A DNA stretch of 64,000 bases from Actinopolymorpha alba DSM 45243 (GTDB lineage: Bacteria > Actinomycetota > Actinomycetes > Propionibacteriales > Actinopolymorphaceae): contig NZ_KB892752.1 of assembly GCF_000373925.1 (NCBI RefSeq), positions 1 to 64,000 of the forward strand. Reading direction: 5' to 3'. The notes beneath the pieces are model-generated. The model did not search any database. It was given only the letters and a program-made list of their open reading frames with translations, and was not told where the DNA came from. The position numbers and the translations under genes are program-made. This document shows, piece by piece, positions 26,701-34,690 of the stretch. How positions within the stretch are numbered: position 1 is the stretch's first letter; each line of letters starts with the position of its first letter.

Positions 26701-26790
26701 GGCGGCACGGCCGGCGGCCTGACCGCCACCGCCGACACCGCCAGCGCGCAGGCCACGATGTGGTCGTTCCTGATCGGACCCACGCCATGA
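23704..26790 (+). CDS. Secreted beta-propeller protein with two PKD domains
   Basis: A large secreted protein (about 1028 residues). A signal peptide (LLRRIGVALALVCALVPAAL then ATPASA) is followed by a beta-propeller-like half with repeats such as GRVKAIVQAGDTVILGGAFT and GEVTALVVSDDGRSVFAGGF. Two PKD domains follow at about residues 650-820, each with DPDGTIASYAWDFGDGATAS-like cores and HTYxxxGxYxVRLTVTD ends. The last 210 residues are an unrecognised beta-rich domain ending in MWSFLIGPTP. Such proteins bind or organise surface glycans. The TTG at 23704 has GGGGGG 5 bases before it; GTG at 23680 with GAGGGGG is an alternative. It is coupled to the next two genes. Confidence 0.85.
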   Translation: MLLRRIGVALALVCALVPAALAATPASAVQTPQPKVVSDDPVNWTPHVLDGRVKAIVQAGDTVILGGAFTQVSSADGATILNRSNIVAFNAKTGAISTTFAPQVDGEVTALVVSDDGRSVFAGGFFNTVNSQPAKSLAKIDLSNGQLTPEFITPAMDGRVKDLKLAAGRLWVAGHFGYVGGKKQPALVTLNPTTGAFDTFNRVVFDGPLNDSVLQVLKMDITPDGSRLVAIGNFSTVQGQPRVRLAVLDLTGSEAQVADWQTDFFAAACSASFDTYMRDLDISPDGSYFVVSTTGAYRAPPSPCDTTSRWELGARGSGLSATWVDYTGGDTTYAVAITGTAVYVGGHMRWQNNPSGNNRAAAGAVSREGIAALDPATGLPLRWNPGRTRGVGVFDMLATPDGLWVGSDTDRIGNWEYHARIAYLPVAGGTEVPNPSVAALPGDVHLVPSSGTSPVKRSFDGTTVGSTGAVPSGGISWQNVKQGFMLGDQLYSGWSDGTFTRRGFDGTTYDAPMTINTADQLVADSVWHQDVANLTGMFWSGGRLYYTRSGASALYYRYFTVESDVVGAQRFTASASITDVDFSRVSGMFVVGDKLYWASSADGNLRRVDFVDGKPVAGTVRVLSGPTVDGNDWRSRAMYVFTRATPPPNQPPVATITNTCTNLACEFGSAGSYDPDGTIASYAWDFGDGATASGPTASHTYPASGTYPVRLTVTDDDGAKTSTEVPVTVRRPNQAPTASFTVECDDRACSVNGSGSKDPDGTIASYAWNFGDGATGSGATASHTYAADGAYTVRLTVTDNEGAIGQIERRISVAASGTSVRFVAQAGANGNLLTHKVTIPTSVAAGDRLLLLLTINSTTPTISAPSGVTGWSGAGAKSTSSMVSRAWQKKASATDAGATVNVTLSAYAKGDLTLVAYRGPNVILRTSTSAAETTSQTTHKTPTLTGDASSWLVSYWGEKSSSAAGLTAPTGQTVRRTGTGTGSGRIAALLTDSGRTLGTGGTAGGLTATADTASAQATMWSFLIGPTP

Positions 26791-27446
26791 GGGCCCGCGG
26801 GCGCGCCAGCCGGGCGCTCCTGCTCGCCGTGCTGGTGGCGCTGAGCCTCGGGGCATGCGCGAAGGCCGGCGCCGGGGATGACGGTGCGGCGGTCAGCACG
26901 CCAGCTGGTAAGGACGCGGCTGGGCGGTCAGCTGGGTCTGCTGACCAGACCGCCACCGCTGGCAAGCCCGCCGCCACGGAGCAGCCGGGCGCGGGTGGTG
27001 AGCCGACGCGACGTTCGCCAAAGGAGTTCGCCGAGCAACCGCTGGAGCAGCAGAGTTCGGCGAAGGCCCGCCTGGTCGGACTCGACGCCGGGCGTGGCAA
27101 GGGTGTGGAGACGGTGACCTTCACCTTCGCCGACACCAAGGTCCTGCCGAGCTACCGCGTGGCGTACGTTGACGCCATCCGCGCGCACCCGGAGGATGAC
27201 CCAATTCCGATGGAGGGCAAGGCCTTCCTGGAGGTCAGCTTCTCCCTGACCAACCCCAACACCAGGGGCCGGTTGGCGGTGCCACCTGATCTGGCGCCGG
27301 ACCAGCCCCTGGTCAAGTCGATCCTGCTGGCCCGTAACCTCGCGGGCAGTCTGGGCTTCGGGGTCGGGCTGGAGAAGCGCTCGGCCTTTCGGGTGCGTGA
27401 GCTGCACAACCCGACGCGTTTGATAGTGGAGGTACGCGCCAAGTGA
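26787..27446 (+). CDS. AMIN-like domain lipoprotein
   Basis: A 219-residue lipoprotein. The signal ALLLAVLVALSLGACAK ends in a lipobox (LGAC). A flexible Ala/Gly/Pro linker leads to an AMIN-like beta domain of about 120 residues (RLVGLDAGRGKGVETVTFTF, KAFLEVSFSLTNPNTRG, SLGFGVGLEKRSAFRVRELH, RLIVEVRA). AMIN-like domains bind cell-wall glycans or help localise envelope proteins. The ATG overlaps the propeller stop (ATGA) and its stop overlaps the sulfotransferase start. It probably anchors or guides the secreted partner at the surface. Confidence 0.8.
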   Translation: MRARGRASRALLLAVLVALSLGACAKAGAGDDGAAVSTPAGKDAAGRSAGSADQTATAGKPAATEQPGAGGEPTRRSPKEFAEQPLEQQSSAKARLVGLDAGRGKGVETVTFTFADTKVLPSYRVAYVDAIRAHPEDDPIPMEGKAFLEVSFSLTNPNTRGRLAVPPDLAPDQPLVKSILLARNLAGSLGFGVGLEKRSAFRVRELHNPTRLIVEVRAK

Positions 27447-28354
27447 GTGGGACGGGTCCGGCCGGCACAGGTGTGACGAGGCTACGCTCGGCCGCACCGC
27501 CGTGGATGAAGCGATCCGGACGGGTGGTGAGCCGGACCCTGGGGCGCTACACCTCAGGTGGTCGGCTGGTGCCGAGCTTCCTCCTGGCCGGAGGGCAGCG
27601 GTGTGGCACCACCTCGTTGCACCGCGCGCTCATCGCACACCCTGTCGTCGCCGGGCCCGTCCTTCACAAAGGCGTCAACTACTTCGATCTCAACTACGAC
27701 CGTGGCCCGGCCTGGTATCGCGGCCACTTTCCGCTCCTGTCGACCGCCCGCCGGCGAGCCGGTAACTGGTCAGTCGGCTCCGGCGAACCCCAGGCCATGG
27801 AATCCACGGGCTATTACCTCTACCACCCGCTGGCGTTGCCGCGGATCGCCCGCGACCTGCCGGGCGTACGCCTCATCGTCATGCTGCGCGACCCGGTCGA
27901 ACGGGCCTACTCGGCGTACAAGCACGCGGTCGCTCGGGGCTTCGAGACCGAGTCTTTCGAGCGGGCTCAGGAGTTGGAGCCCGAACGCCTCGCGGGTGAG
28001 GAGGAGCGGCTGGCCTCCGACCCGAGCTACCAGAGCCACGCGCACCGCCACTTTGCCTATGTCGAGCGGGGACGGTACTCCGAGCAGCTGCGGCGGGTCT
28101 TCGACCTCCTCGGCCGCGATCGGGTGCACGTTCTCGAAAGCGAGGAGTTCTTTACGAAGCCGGAGGACTCCTACGCCGAGGCGCTCGAATTCCTCGGACT
28201 CCCGAGCTGGCTGCCGTCGTCGTTCGACCAACACAACGCCCGGCCTAGCGAGCCTATGCCGGGTTCGGTCCGGAGGCGGCTCGAGGAGCATTTCCAGCCG
28301 TACGACGAGGAGCTGACGAACCTGCTGGGCCGCACCCCCACCTGGCGTCGCTGA
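27443..28354 (+). CDS. PAPS-dependent sulfotransferase
   Basis: A 303-residue sulfotransferase, which moves a sulfuryl group from PAPS to a hydroxyl. The 5'-phosphosulfate loop is FLLAGGQRCGTTSLHRAL, the 3'-phosphate site is LIVMLRDPVERAYSAYKHAV, and a later RYSEQLRRVF and VLESEEFF match the heparan-type (Sulfotransfer_1/3) enzymes. The catalytic His/Glu region near HKGVNYFD is also typical. As the last gene of the plus-strand operon with the propeller and AMIN-like lipoprotein (GTGA overlap), it suggests that the exported polysaccharide, or a lipid, is sulfated. No PAPS synthesis genes are in view. Confidence 0.87.
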   Translation: MSGTGPAGTGVTRLRSAAPPWMKRSGRVVSRTLGRYTSGGRLVPSFLLAGGQRCGTTSLHRALIAHPVVAGPVLHKGVNYFDLNYDRGPAWYRGHFPLLSTARRRAGNWSVGSGEPQAMESTGYYLYHPLALPRIARDLPGVRLIVMLRDPVERAYSAYKHAVARGFETESFERAQELEPERLAGEEERLASDPSYQSHAHRHFAYVERGRYSEQLRRVFDLLGRDRVHVLESEEFFTKPEDSYAEALEFLGLPSWLPSSFDQHNARPSEPMPGSVRRRLEEHFQPYDEELTNLLGRTPTWRR

Positions 28355-28395
28355 CTGTTGGGCGTTTGCCTGTTTGCCGACTGCCAGCGGCTGTC

Positions 28396-28467
28396 GAGTT
28401 GATCAACGGCGGCCGAATCGGACATCGGCAGCGGCACGTGTCCGAATTCAGGACCGTTGATCAACTC
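28396..28467. terminator. Long inverted repeat after the sulfotransferase gene
   Basis: Perfect 14-base arms (GAGTTGATCAACGG / CCGTTGATCAACTC) enclose 44 bases that contain a second, imperfect stem (ATCGGACA with TGTCCGAAT). The result is a cruciform-like structure 42 bases after the stop. It is likely the terminator of the polysaccharide locus. Each outer arm also contains the palindrome GTTGATCAAC. Confidence 0.6.
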
Positions 28468-28499
28468 CACGCCGGACGGCCTTCAGAAAGGGTGGCGCT

Positions 28500-28829
28500 A
28501 TGCCGGAGCCCGTGTCTGTGAACCAGACGACCGCGCCGGCTCCGCTGAGAGTTCCGGAACCTCCACCGCCGTCGTCGAGGCGCACGGTGAACTCGATACC
28601 GGCTGGTCCCACCTTGGAGAGGGAAAGGGTGCCGGAACCGATATCGATAGGACCGGGCTGGGAGACGGATACCTCGCAGCGCCCCCCCAGACTACGCTCG
28701 CGGCACCCAGAATTGGGATATCTCCCGCCCGCCTTGGGTGCCGACATCTACCAGCAACGCATGCAACGTCATGAGGTGCTGCTCAGCCGGCTCAAACAGT
28801 TCCCCGCCCCTATCCGCCCGACCTCCTAG
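28500..28829 (+). CDS. Hypothetical proline-rich protein
   Basis: An unrecognised 109-residue frame. It has an AAAGGGTGG ribosome site 5 bases before the ATG and Pro/Ser/Arg-rich sequence (PVSVNQTTAPAPLRVPEPPP) with a more helical end (YQQRMQRHEVLLSRLKQF). No signal peptide, membrane segment or motif is seen. The C-terminal 8 codons lie on a half copy of the GGTCGCGC palindrome family. A competing minus-strand frame overlaps it. It may be a real small gene or, with the next fragment, part of a decayed one. Confidence 0.35.
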   Translation: MPEPVSVNQTTAPAPLRVPEPPPPSSRRTVNSIPAGPTLERERVPEPISIGPGWETDTSQRPPRLRSRHPELGYLPPALGADIYQQRMQRHEVLLSRLKQFPAPIRPTS

Positions 28830-28869
28830 TCGAGCGGGGGGAGTTGGCTGCCGAGTTTGGGTACGCCGA

Positions 28870-29046
28870 GTTGCCGCTGGAGCAGTTCTCCACAACTACG
28901 TCGGCACCGAACACCTCCTGCTCGGCATCCTCCGCGACCGGCAGGGGGCGGTCGCCCGGATCCTGGCCGACCGGGGGCTGACGCTCGCCGCGGTCCGGGA
29001 GTCGGTCCAGGCACTCCTCAACGAGTTCCTCCGCGCCCGGCAGTGA
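28870..29046 (+). pseudogene. Clp N-terminal (ClpC-type repeat) domain remnant
   Basis: The frame reads HNYVGTEHLLLGILRDRQGA then VARILADRGLTLAAVRESVQ, a clear half of the Clp_N repeat found in ClpC/ClpB and small Clp_N proteins that bind adaptors or substrates. No start codon with a ribosome site precedes it in frame. Upstream residues that look protein-like (GELAAEFGYAELPLEQF) are in another frame, which suggests a frameshift. Only one repeat remains, and it ends at a normal stop after LLNEFLRARQ. Confidence 0.55.
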
Positions 29047-29238
29047 TCGAGCCGCACCCGATCGGGCGTCGAAGCCACGAATATCGCCGCCCACCCTGTC
29101 GGCGAGGCGCGCTAGCCTGGTGCGAACAACCCCGGTCCGCTCCGCGAATCGGGGCGTTTGTGGTGCGTCGTGCCTGTATGTGGTGCTCCAGTACGCAGGA
29201 CCCGCGCCCACGCACAACCCCTCCAGGCGAAGGATCCC

Positions 29239-32200
29239 ATGAGCCTCACCGGACTCGTCGAACTCGTCGTCGCAGACCCCGCGCTCACCGCCGCGGTGGC
29301 TGCCGCGCAGGCGCCGACCGCCGCTCCGCTCGATCTCACCGCACCCAAGGCCCTGCAGCCGTTCGCGGTGGCCGCTCTCGCCGCGTCCCCCGAGCACGGC
29401 GGCGCCGGTCGGACCGTCCTCGCTGTCACGGCGACCGGCCGGGAGGCCGAGGACCTCACCGCCACGTTGCAGAGCCTGCTCGGCGACGAGAACGCCGCCG
29501 TCTACTACCCCGCCTGGGAGACGCTGCCGCACGAGCGGCTCTCACCGCGTTCTGACACGGTCGGACGCCGGCTCGCCGTGCTGCGCCGGCTGGTCCACCC
29601 CACCGATGAGACCCCCGCGCCACGGGTGGTGGTCGCGCCGGTTCGCAGCGTGCTGCAGCCGCAGGTCAAGGGCCTGGCCGACCTCGAGCCCGTGTGGCTG
29701 CATGTGGGTGACGAGGTTGATCTCGAAGACGTCGTACGCCGGCTGGCTGGCGCGGCGTACCACCGGGTCGACCTGGTGGAGCGGCGCGGTGAGTTCGCCG
29801 TCCGCGGCGGGATCATCGACGTCTTCTCGCCCACCGAGGAGCACCCGATCCGGGTGGAGTTCTTCGGTGACGAGGTGGAGGAGATCCGTGCGTTCAAGGT
29901 GGCCGACCAGCGGTCCCTGGGCGCTCTGGAGCACGGACTGTACGCCCCACCGTGCCGTGAGCTGCTGCTCACCGACGAGGTGCGGGACCGCGCCGCCAAG
30001 CTCGCCGACGCCCATCCCGAGTTGGCGGAGTTGTTCGAGAAGCTCGCGAACGGGCACGCGGTCGAGGGGATGGAATCGCTCGCGCCGGTGCTGGTCGACG
30101 AGATGGAGCTGCTGGTCGACCTGATGCCGGCCCGCACCCACGTGGTGGTGTGCGACCCCGAACGCGTTCGCAGCCGCGCACACGACCTGGTGGCAACCAG
30201 CCAGGAGTTCCTCGAGGCGAGCTGGGCGGCCGCGGCCGGCGGGGGCGAGGCGCCGATCGACCTGGGCGCGGCGGCGTACCGCTCGCTCGGCGAGATTCGT
30301 ACGCATGCCCTGGCCAGGGACCTCGCCTGGTGGAGCGTCTCGCCGTTCGCCCTGGAGCCGGAGGCCGAGCCGGCCGGTCCGCAGCGCACCGAGATGGGTG
30401 AGATCGTCCAGCTCGACGTGGACGTCGAGCGGGGAGCCGTCGAGTCGCACAGCATCGTGGCCCACGGCGCCGACGCCTACCGCGGCGACACCGCCCGCGC
30501 GCTCGTCGACGTCGGACGGTGGCTCGGGGAGGGGTGGCGGATCGTCTTCGTCACCGAAGGCCACGGTCCCGCCGAGCGCCTCGTCGAGGTCCTGCGCGGT
30601 CAGGACATCCCGGCCCGGCTCGCCGACCGGCTCGACACCGTCCCCGAGGCGTCCGTCGTCCACGTGACGTGCGGGCGGCTCGACCAGGGCTTCGTCGCGC
30701 CGGAGGTCCGGGTCGCGATCCTCGCCGAGGCCGACCTGGTCGGGCGTGGCGGTCCGTCCACCAAGGACATGCGCCGGATGCCGACCCGGCGGCGCCGCAC
30801 CATCGACCCGCTGGAGCTGCGCCCCGGCGACTACGTCGTTCACGACCAGCACGGCGTGGGCCGCTACATCGAGATGACCCAGCGCACGGTGGGCAGCGGG
30901 CAGCAGCGCACGACGCGGGAGTACCTCGTCCTGGAGTACGCCCCGTCCAAGCGGGGCCAGCCCGGCGACCGGCTCTTCGTACCCACCGACCAGCTCGACC
31001 TGGTCACCCGCTACGTCGGCGGGGAGCAACCCAGCCTTGACAAGATGGGCGGCTCCGACTGGGCCAAGCGCAAGGGCCGCGCCCGTAAGGCGGTCAAGCA
31101 GATCGCCGCCGAACTCATCAAGCTGTACGCCGCCCGCCAGGCCACCCACGGGCACGCGTTCGGACCCGACACGCCCTGGCAGCGCGAGCTCGAGGACGCG
31201 TTCCCCTACATCGAGACGCCCGACCAGCTCGCCACCATCGAGGACGTCAAGCTCGACATGGAAAAGCCGATCCCGATGGACCGCCTCGTCTGCGGCGACG
31301 TCGGATACGGCAAGACCGAGATCGCGATCCGGGCGGCGTTCAAGGCGGTCCAGGACGGCAAGCAGGTGGCGGTGCTCGTCCCCACCACGTTGCTCGTCCA
31401 GCAACACCACTCGACCTTCGCGGAGCGGTTCGCGCCGTTCCCGGTCACGGTCAAGGCCCTGTCGAGGTTCCAGACCGACAAGGAGGCCGAGGAAGTCCTG
31501 CGGGGTCTCCTGACCGGCGAGATCGACGTGGTGATCGGCACGCACCGGCTGCTCAGCACCGAGACGGCGTTCAAGGATCTCGGGCTGATCGTCGTCGACG
31601 AGGAGCAGCGGTTCGGCGTCGAGCACAAGGAGAAGCTCAAGGCACTGCGGGCGAGCGTCGACGTCCTCACCATGTCGGCGACGCCCATCCCGCGCACGCT
31701 GGAGATGGCGATCACCGGCATCCGCGAGATGTCGACGATCATGACGCCGCCGGAGGAGCGCCACCCGGTGCTGACCTTCGTCGGCGGGTACGACGAACGC
31801 CAGTTGACCGCGGCGATCCGCCGTGAGCTGCTGCGTGAGGGCCAGGTCTTCTTCGTTCACAACCGGGTCAACACGATCGAGAAGGCCGCGGCCCGGATCC
31901 GCCAGCTGATCCCGGAAGCCCGGGTCTCCGTCGGACACGGCCAGATGAACGAACACCAGCTCGAGCAGGTGATCGTCGACTTCTGGGAGAAGCGGGCCGA
32001 CGTCCTGGTCTGTACGACGATCGTCGAGGCCGGCCTCGACATCTCCAACGCCAACACGCTGATCGTCGAGCGCTCCGATCTGTTCGGGCTCTCCCAGCTT
32101 CACCAGCTGCGCGGGCGGGTCGGCCGGGGCCGGGAGCGGGCGTACGCCTACTTCCTCTACCCGCCCGAGCGCCCGCTGACCGAGACCGCCCACGACCGGC

Positions 32201-32871
32201 TCGCCACGCTCGCCCAGAACACCGAGCTGGGCGCCGGCATGGCCGTCGCCATGAAGGACCTGGAGATCCGCGGCGCTGGCAACATGCTCGGCGGCGAGCA
32301 GTCCGGCCACATCGCCGACGTCGGCTTCGACCTGTACATACGCCTGGTCGGCGAGGCGGTCGCGGAGTACCGCGGCGACGGAGGCACCGAGGAGGCCGAG
32401 GTCAAGGTCGAGCTGCCGGTCGACGCGCACCTGCCGCACGACTACGTCGACAGCCAGCGACTCCGGCTGGAGATGTACCAACGGCTGGCCGCCGTCCGCG
32501 ACCTCGACGAGGTGGCGCAGGTGGGCGAGGAACTCACCGACCGGTACGGCGCGCTGCCGCAGCCGGTGGAGAACCTCCTCGAGGTGGCGAGGTTCCGCCT
32601 GCACGCCAAGAAGGCGGGGCTCACCGACGTCACCCTGCAGGGCAACCAGGTGCGGTTCGGTCCGGTGGAGCTGCGGGAGAGCCAGGAGCTGCGGTTGTTG
32701 CGGCTGTATCCCCGCACCATCGTCAAGCGGCCGACCAAGACGATCCTGGTTCCTCGGCCCGCCACCGCGCCGATCGGCGGGCAACCGCTGCGGGATGTGG
32801 AGCTGCTGCACTGGGCCCGCGACCTCATCGACGCCGTACTCCTGGAGGCGGCGGCAGCGGCCGCGCGGTAG
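29239..32871 (+). CDS. mfd: Transcription-repair coupling factor
   Basis: Mfd removes RNA polymerase stalled at DNA lesions and recruits UvrA. The 1210-residue protein has the full order: the UvrB-like N-terminal region (GREAEDLTATLQSLLGDENA, YPAWETLPHERLSP), the polymerase-interacting domain (LRPGDYVVHDQHGVGRYIEM near residue 530), and the RecG-like translocase with Walker A CGDVGYGKTEIAIRAAFKA, DEEQRFG and SATPIPRTLEMAI. The second helicase half (HNRVNTIEK, VGHGQMNE, EAGLDISNANTLIV, QLRGRVGRG) and a TRCF C-terminal domain follow. The ATG at 29239 has GAAGGA upstream. It marks the return to the conserved chromosomal backbone after the polysaccharide locus. Confidence 0.97.
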   Translation: MSLTGLVELVVADPALTAAVAAAQAPTAAPLDLTAPKALQPFAVAALAASPEHGGAGRTVLAVTATGREAEDLTATLQSLLGDENAAVYYPAWETLPHERLSPRSDTVGRRLAVLRRLVHPTDETPAPRVVVAPVRSVLQPQVKGLADLEPVWLHVGDEVDLEDVVRRLAGAAYHRVDLVERRGEFAVRGGIIDVFSPTEEHPIRVEFFGDEVEEIRAFKVADQRSLGALEHGLYAPPCRELLLTDEVRDRAAKLADAHPELAELFEKLANGHAVEGMESLAPVLVDEMELLVDLMPARTHVVVCDPERVRSRAHDLVATSQEFLEASWAAAAGGGEAPIDLGAAAYRSLGEIRTHALARDLAWWSVSPFALEPEAEPAGPQRTEMGEIVQLDVDVERGAVESHSIVAHGADAYRGDTARALVDVGRWLGEGWRIVFVTEGHGPAERLVEVLRGQDIPARLADRLDTVPEASVVHVTCGRLDQGFVAPEVRVAILAEADLVGRGGPSTKDMRRMPTRRRRTIDPLELRPGDYVVHDQHGVGRYIEMTQRTVGSGQQRTTREYLVLEYAPSKRGQPGDRLFVPTDQLDLVTRYVGGEQPSLDKMGGSDWAKRKGRARKAVKQIAAELIKLYAARQATHGHAFGPDTPWQRELEDAFPYIETPDQLATIEDVKLDMEKPIPMDRLVCGDVGYGKTEIAIRAAFKAVQDGKQVAVLVPTTLLVQQHHSTFAERFAPFPVTVKALSRFQTDKEAEEVLRGLLTGEIDVVIGTHRLLSTETAFKDLGLIVVDEEQRFGVEHKEKLKALRASVDVLTMSATPIPRTLEMAITGIREMSTIMTPPEERHPVLTFVGGYDERQLTAAIRRELLREGQVFFVHNRVNTIEKAAARIRQLIPEARVSVGHGQMNEHQLEQVIVDFWEKRADVLVCTTIVEAGLDISNANTLIVERSDLFGLSQLHQLRGRVGRGRERAYAYFLYPPERPLTETAHDRLATLAQNTELGAGMAVAMKDLEIRGAGNMLGGEQSGHIADVGFDLYIRLVGEAVAEYRGDGGTEEAEVKVELPVDAHLPHDYVDSQRLRLEMYQRLAAVRDLDEVAQVGEELTDRYGALPQPVENLLEVARFRLHAKKAGLTDVTLQGNQVRFGPVELRESQELRLLRLYPRTIVKRPTKTILVPRPATAPIGGQPLRDVELLHWARDLIDAVLLEAAAAAAR

Positions 32872-33112
32872 GCGAGCGCGGCGGCCGCGGCGGAAGGCAG
32901 TCTCCGCGGTCGCCGCGGACCGTTCTTCTGGGCGACGCGGATCGGCTCTCCGCGTTGTCGGCTCTCCTGCGCATTGTCACGGAACGTGGTCGCCGGGTGC
33001 CTTTGTGACAATCAGTTATGGTTGCGTCGGCTTTGGCCCCTCCACTGGGGCCGGAACCACCCAGCGGGCTGCCCGCCACGTTTGACGAAGAGCGCAACAC
33101 CAGGGAGTGCGC

Positions 33113-34039
33113 ATGCCGTTCGACAACCTGCCTGTTGACGACGGCTCCGTCCAGGAGCACAGGCCACAGCTTCCACCCGGACGCCATCGCCGCCCCCGGC
33201 GTGGGCTGGTGATCGCAGGGGTCGCGGCCAGCGTGCTGGCGGTTGGTACGGCCGCGACGACCGCGGGCTGGTACCTCTTCGGTACGACACCCGTTGATGG
33301 TGGCCGGGGACAGATCGCGGCGAGTGTCGTGCGTCCGAGTTCCGTGGTGACCCCGTCGCCGGGTGAGGACTCCTCGAACCCCGCACCGACCTCCCCGTCG
33401 GCCCGCGTCTCCGGCGCGACGAGGCTGACGCCGGGTACGCCGGCAGCGGGGCCGTCCCCGACTGGCATCGCGGTGACCAAGCCGCCAGCGAGCCCTTCTC
33501 CCCTCGCGGCGTTCTTCGGGCCGGACTCGACGGGTCGTACTCCGGCGCCGACGCAGCGGCGCGACATCGCGCCGGCACCGCGTCCGACCTCCTCGCCCGC
33601 GCCCGTGCCGACGGAGCCTGAGCCGACAGATCCCGGGCCGACCCGGGCCGCACCCGTGCCGACGGAGCCCGCACCCACCCCGACGCAGAGCCGGACGACG
33701 AGTCCCAAGCCGACGTCCGCACCCACGACTCCGGCACCGACGCCGAGCCGGACCACGAGCCCCAAGCCGACGTCCGCACCCACGACTCCGACACCGACGC
33801 CGAGCCGGACCACGAGCCCCAAGCCGACACCCAGGCCGACCACCTCGGCCCCGACTCCGACTCCTACGGCGACGCCCACCCCAACGCCGACGCCCACGCC
33901 CACAAAGACCGGCCCGCCGTTGCCGTTGCCGCTGCCCACCCTGCCGTTGCCGACGCCGACGCTCTCGCTGCCGCCGTTGCCGCTGCCCACGCTCACCACC
34001 GAGCCCACCTCAGCGGCACCCGAACCGGGCGCGCAGTAG
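33113..34039 (+). CDS. Pro/Thr-rich membrane-anchored protein (hypothetical)
   Basis: A 308-residue protein with a basic N-terminus (GRHRRPRRG), one membrane helix (LVIAGVAASVLAVGTAATTAGWYLF, residues about 34-58) and then some 245 residues almost wholly of Pro, Thr, Ser and Ala. Repeats such as TTSPKPTSAPTT recur three times, followed by PTPTPTPT runs. Such PT-rich segments span the cell wall, and no catalytic domain is present. The ATG at 33113 has GGGAG 5 bases upstream. The opposite strand shows a long GVGVG frame, which is only the complement of the repeat. Confidence 0.65.
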   Translation: MPFDNLPVDDGSVQEHRPQLPPGRHRRPRRGLVIAGVAASVLAVGTAATTAGWYLFGTTPVDGGRGQIAASVVRPSSVVTPSPGEDSSNPAPTSPSARVSGATRLTPGTPAAGPSPTGIAVTKPPASPSPLAAFFGPDSTGRTPAPTQRRDIAPAPRPTSSPAPVPTEPEPTDPGPTRAAPVPTEPAPTPTQSRTTSPKPTSAPTTPAPTPSRTTSPKPTSAPTTPTPTPSRTTSPKPTPRPTTSAPTPTPTATPTPTPTPTPTKTGPPLPLPLPTLPLPTPTLSLPPLPLPTLTTEPTSAAPEPGAQ

Positions 34040-34067
34040 GCCGAGTGCGGAGAATCAGCTCAGTACG

Positions 34068-34601
34068 TCAGCTCAGTAGGTCCTGCCGCAGCGGCTTGCT
34101 GAAGTAGCGGCCGTCGGGCGCGTCGCGGTAGTGGCCGAACCCCGGGATCGGTGTGTAGCCCGAGGAGGCGTACAACGCGAGTGCCTCGGGTTGTTGGGTT
34201 CCCGTGTGGAGGACCATGCGGCACAGCCCAGCCACGGCGGCGGTGCGCTCGAGTTCGGCCAGCAGGGCGCGGGAGTGCCCCTGGCCGCGGGCGCGCGGTG
34301 CGACGTACATGCGCTTCAGTTCGACGTCGCCGGGGAGCAGGTCGGGATCACTCCCGTCGTGCGTACGCCACCCGCCGCAGCCGAGCGGCTTGCCGTCGTC
34401 GTCGTACCCGATCACGAAGATCCCGCCCGGGGGAGCGAACTCCGCCGGATCGACCGGCGTCGTGTCCCGGCCGCCGTAGCGGTGGACGTACTCCTGCTGC
34501 AGATCCTCGATGAGTGCCTCAGCGTCGGGGTGATCGTAGGGAACGGCGCGGAACTCCACGTCGATGAATGTAGCCGGCCGGTGCGCGACCGGCGCCGGCA
34601 C
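34068..34601 (-). CDS. GNAT-family N-acetyltransferase
   Basis: A 177-residue acetyltransferase. The GNAT core is plain: GGIFVIGYDDDGKPLGCGGW (beta4), VELKRMYVAPRARGQGHSRA with the acetyl-CoA pyrophosphate loop RxxGxG/A, LLAELERTAAVAGLCRMVLH, and ALALYASSGYTPIPGFGHYR near the end. The substrate is unknown. It is divergent from the aldo-keto reductase 90 bases away and convergent with the Pro/Thr-rich gene. The start at 34601 is the first codon of the frame. Confidence 0.88.
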   Translation of the reverse strand: MPAPVAHRPATFIDVEFRAVPYDHPDAEALIEDLQQEYVHRYGGRDTTPVDPAEFAPPGGIFVIGYDDDGKPLGCGGWRTHDGSDPDLLPGDVELKRMYVAPRARGQGHSRALLAELERTAAVAGLCRMVLHTGTQQPEALALYASSGYTPIPGFGHYRDAPDGRYFSKPLRQDLLS

Positions 34602-34690
34602 GGGGACCGTTTGGGCACGCCCGCGGTGGTGTGGTCTGATGTTTCCGGCTTCGCTCCTGACCTCGTTCCCGTGCGGAGGATCACTCGGAC

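Noticed and set aside
28448-28747. 99-residue minus-strand frame opposite the proline-rich gene
   Set aside because: It lacks a ribosome site and overlaps the inverted repeat behind the sulfotransferase. The plus-strand frame has a better start, though neither is secure.
29542-32811. 1089-residue minus-strand frame
   Set aside because: It lies wholly antisense to mfd, with shadow-type composition and no motif; mfd is certain.
33016-34008. Minus-strand frame with GVGVGV repeats
   Set aside because: It is only the complement of the Pro/Thr repeat DNA. The plus strand has the ribosome site, basic N-terminus and membrane helix.
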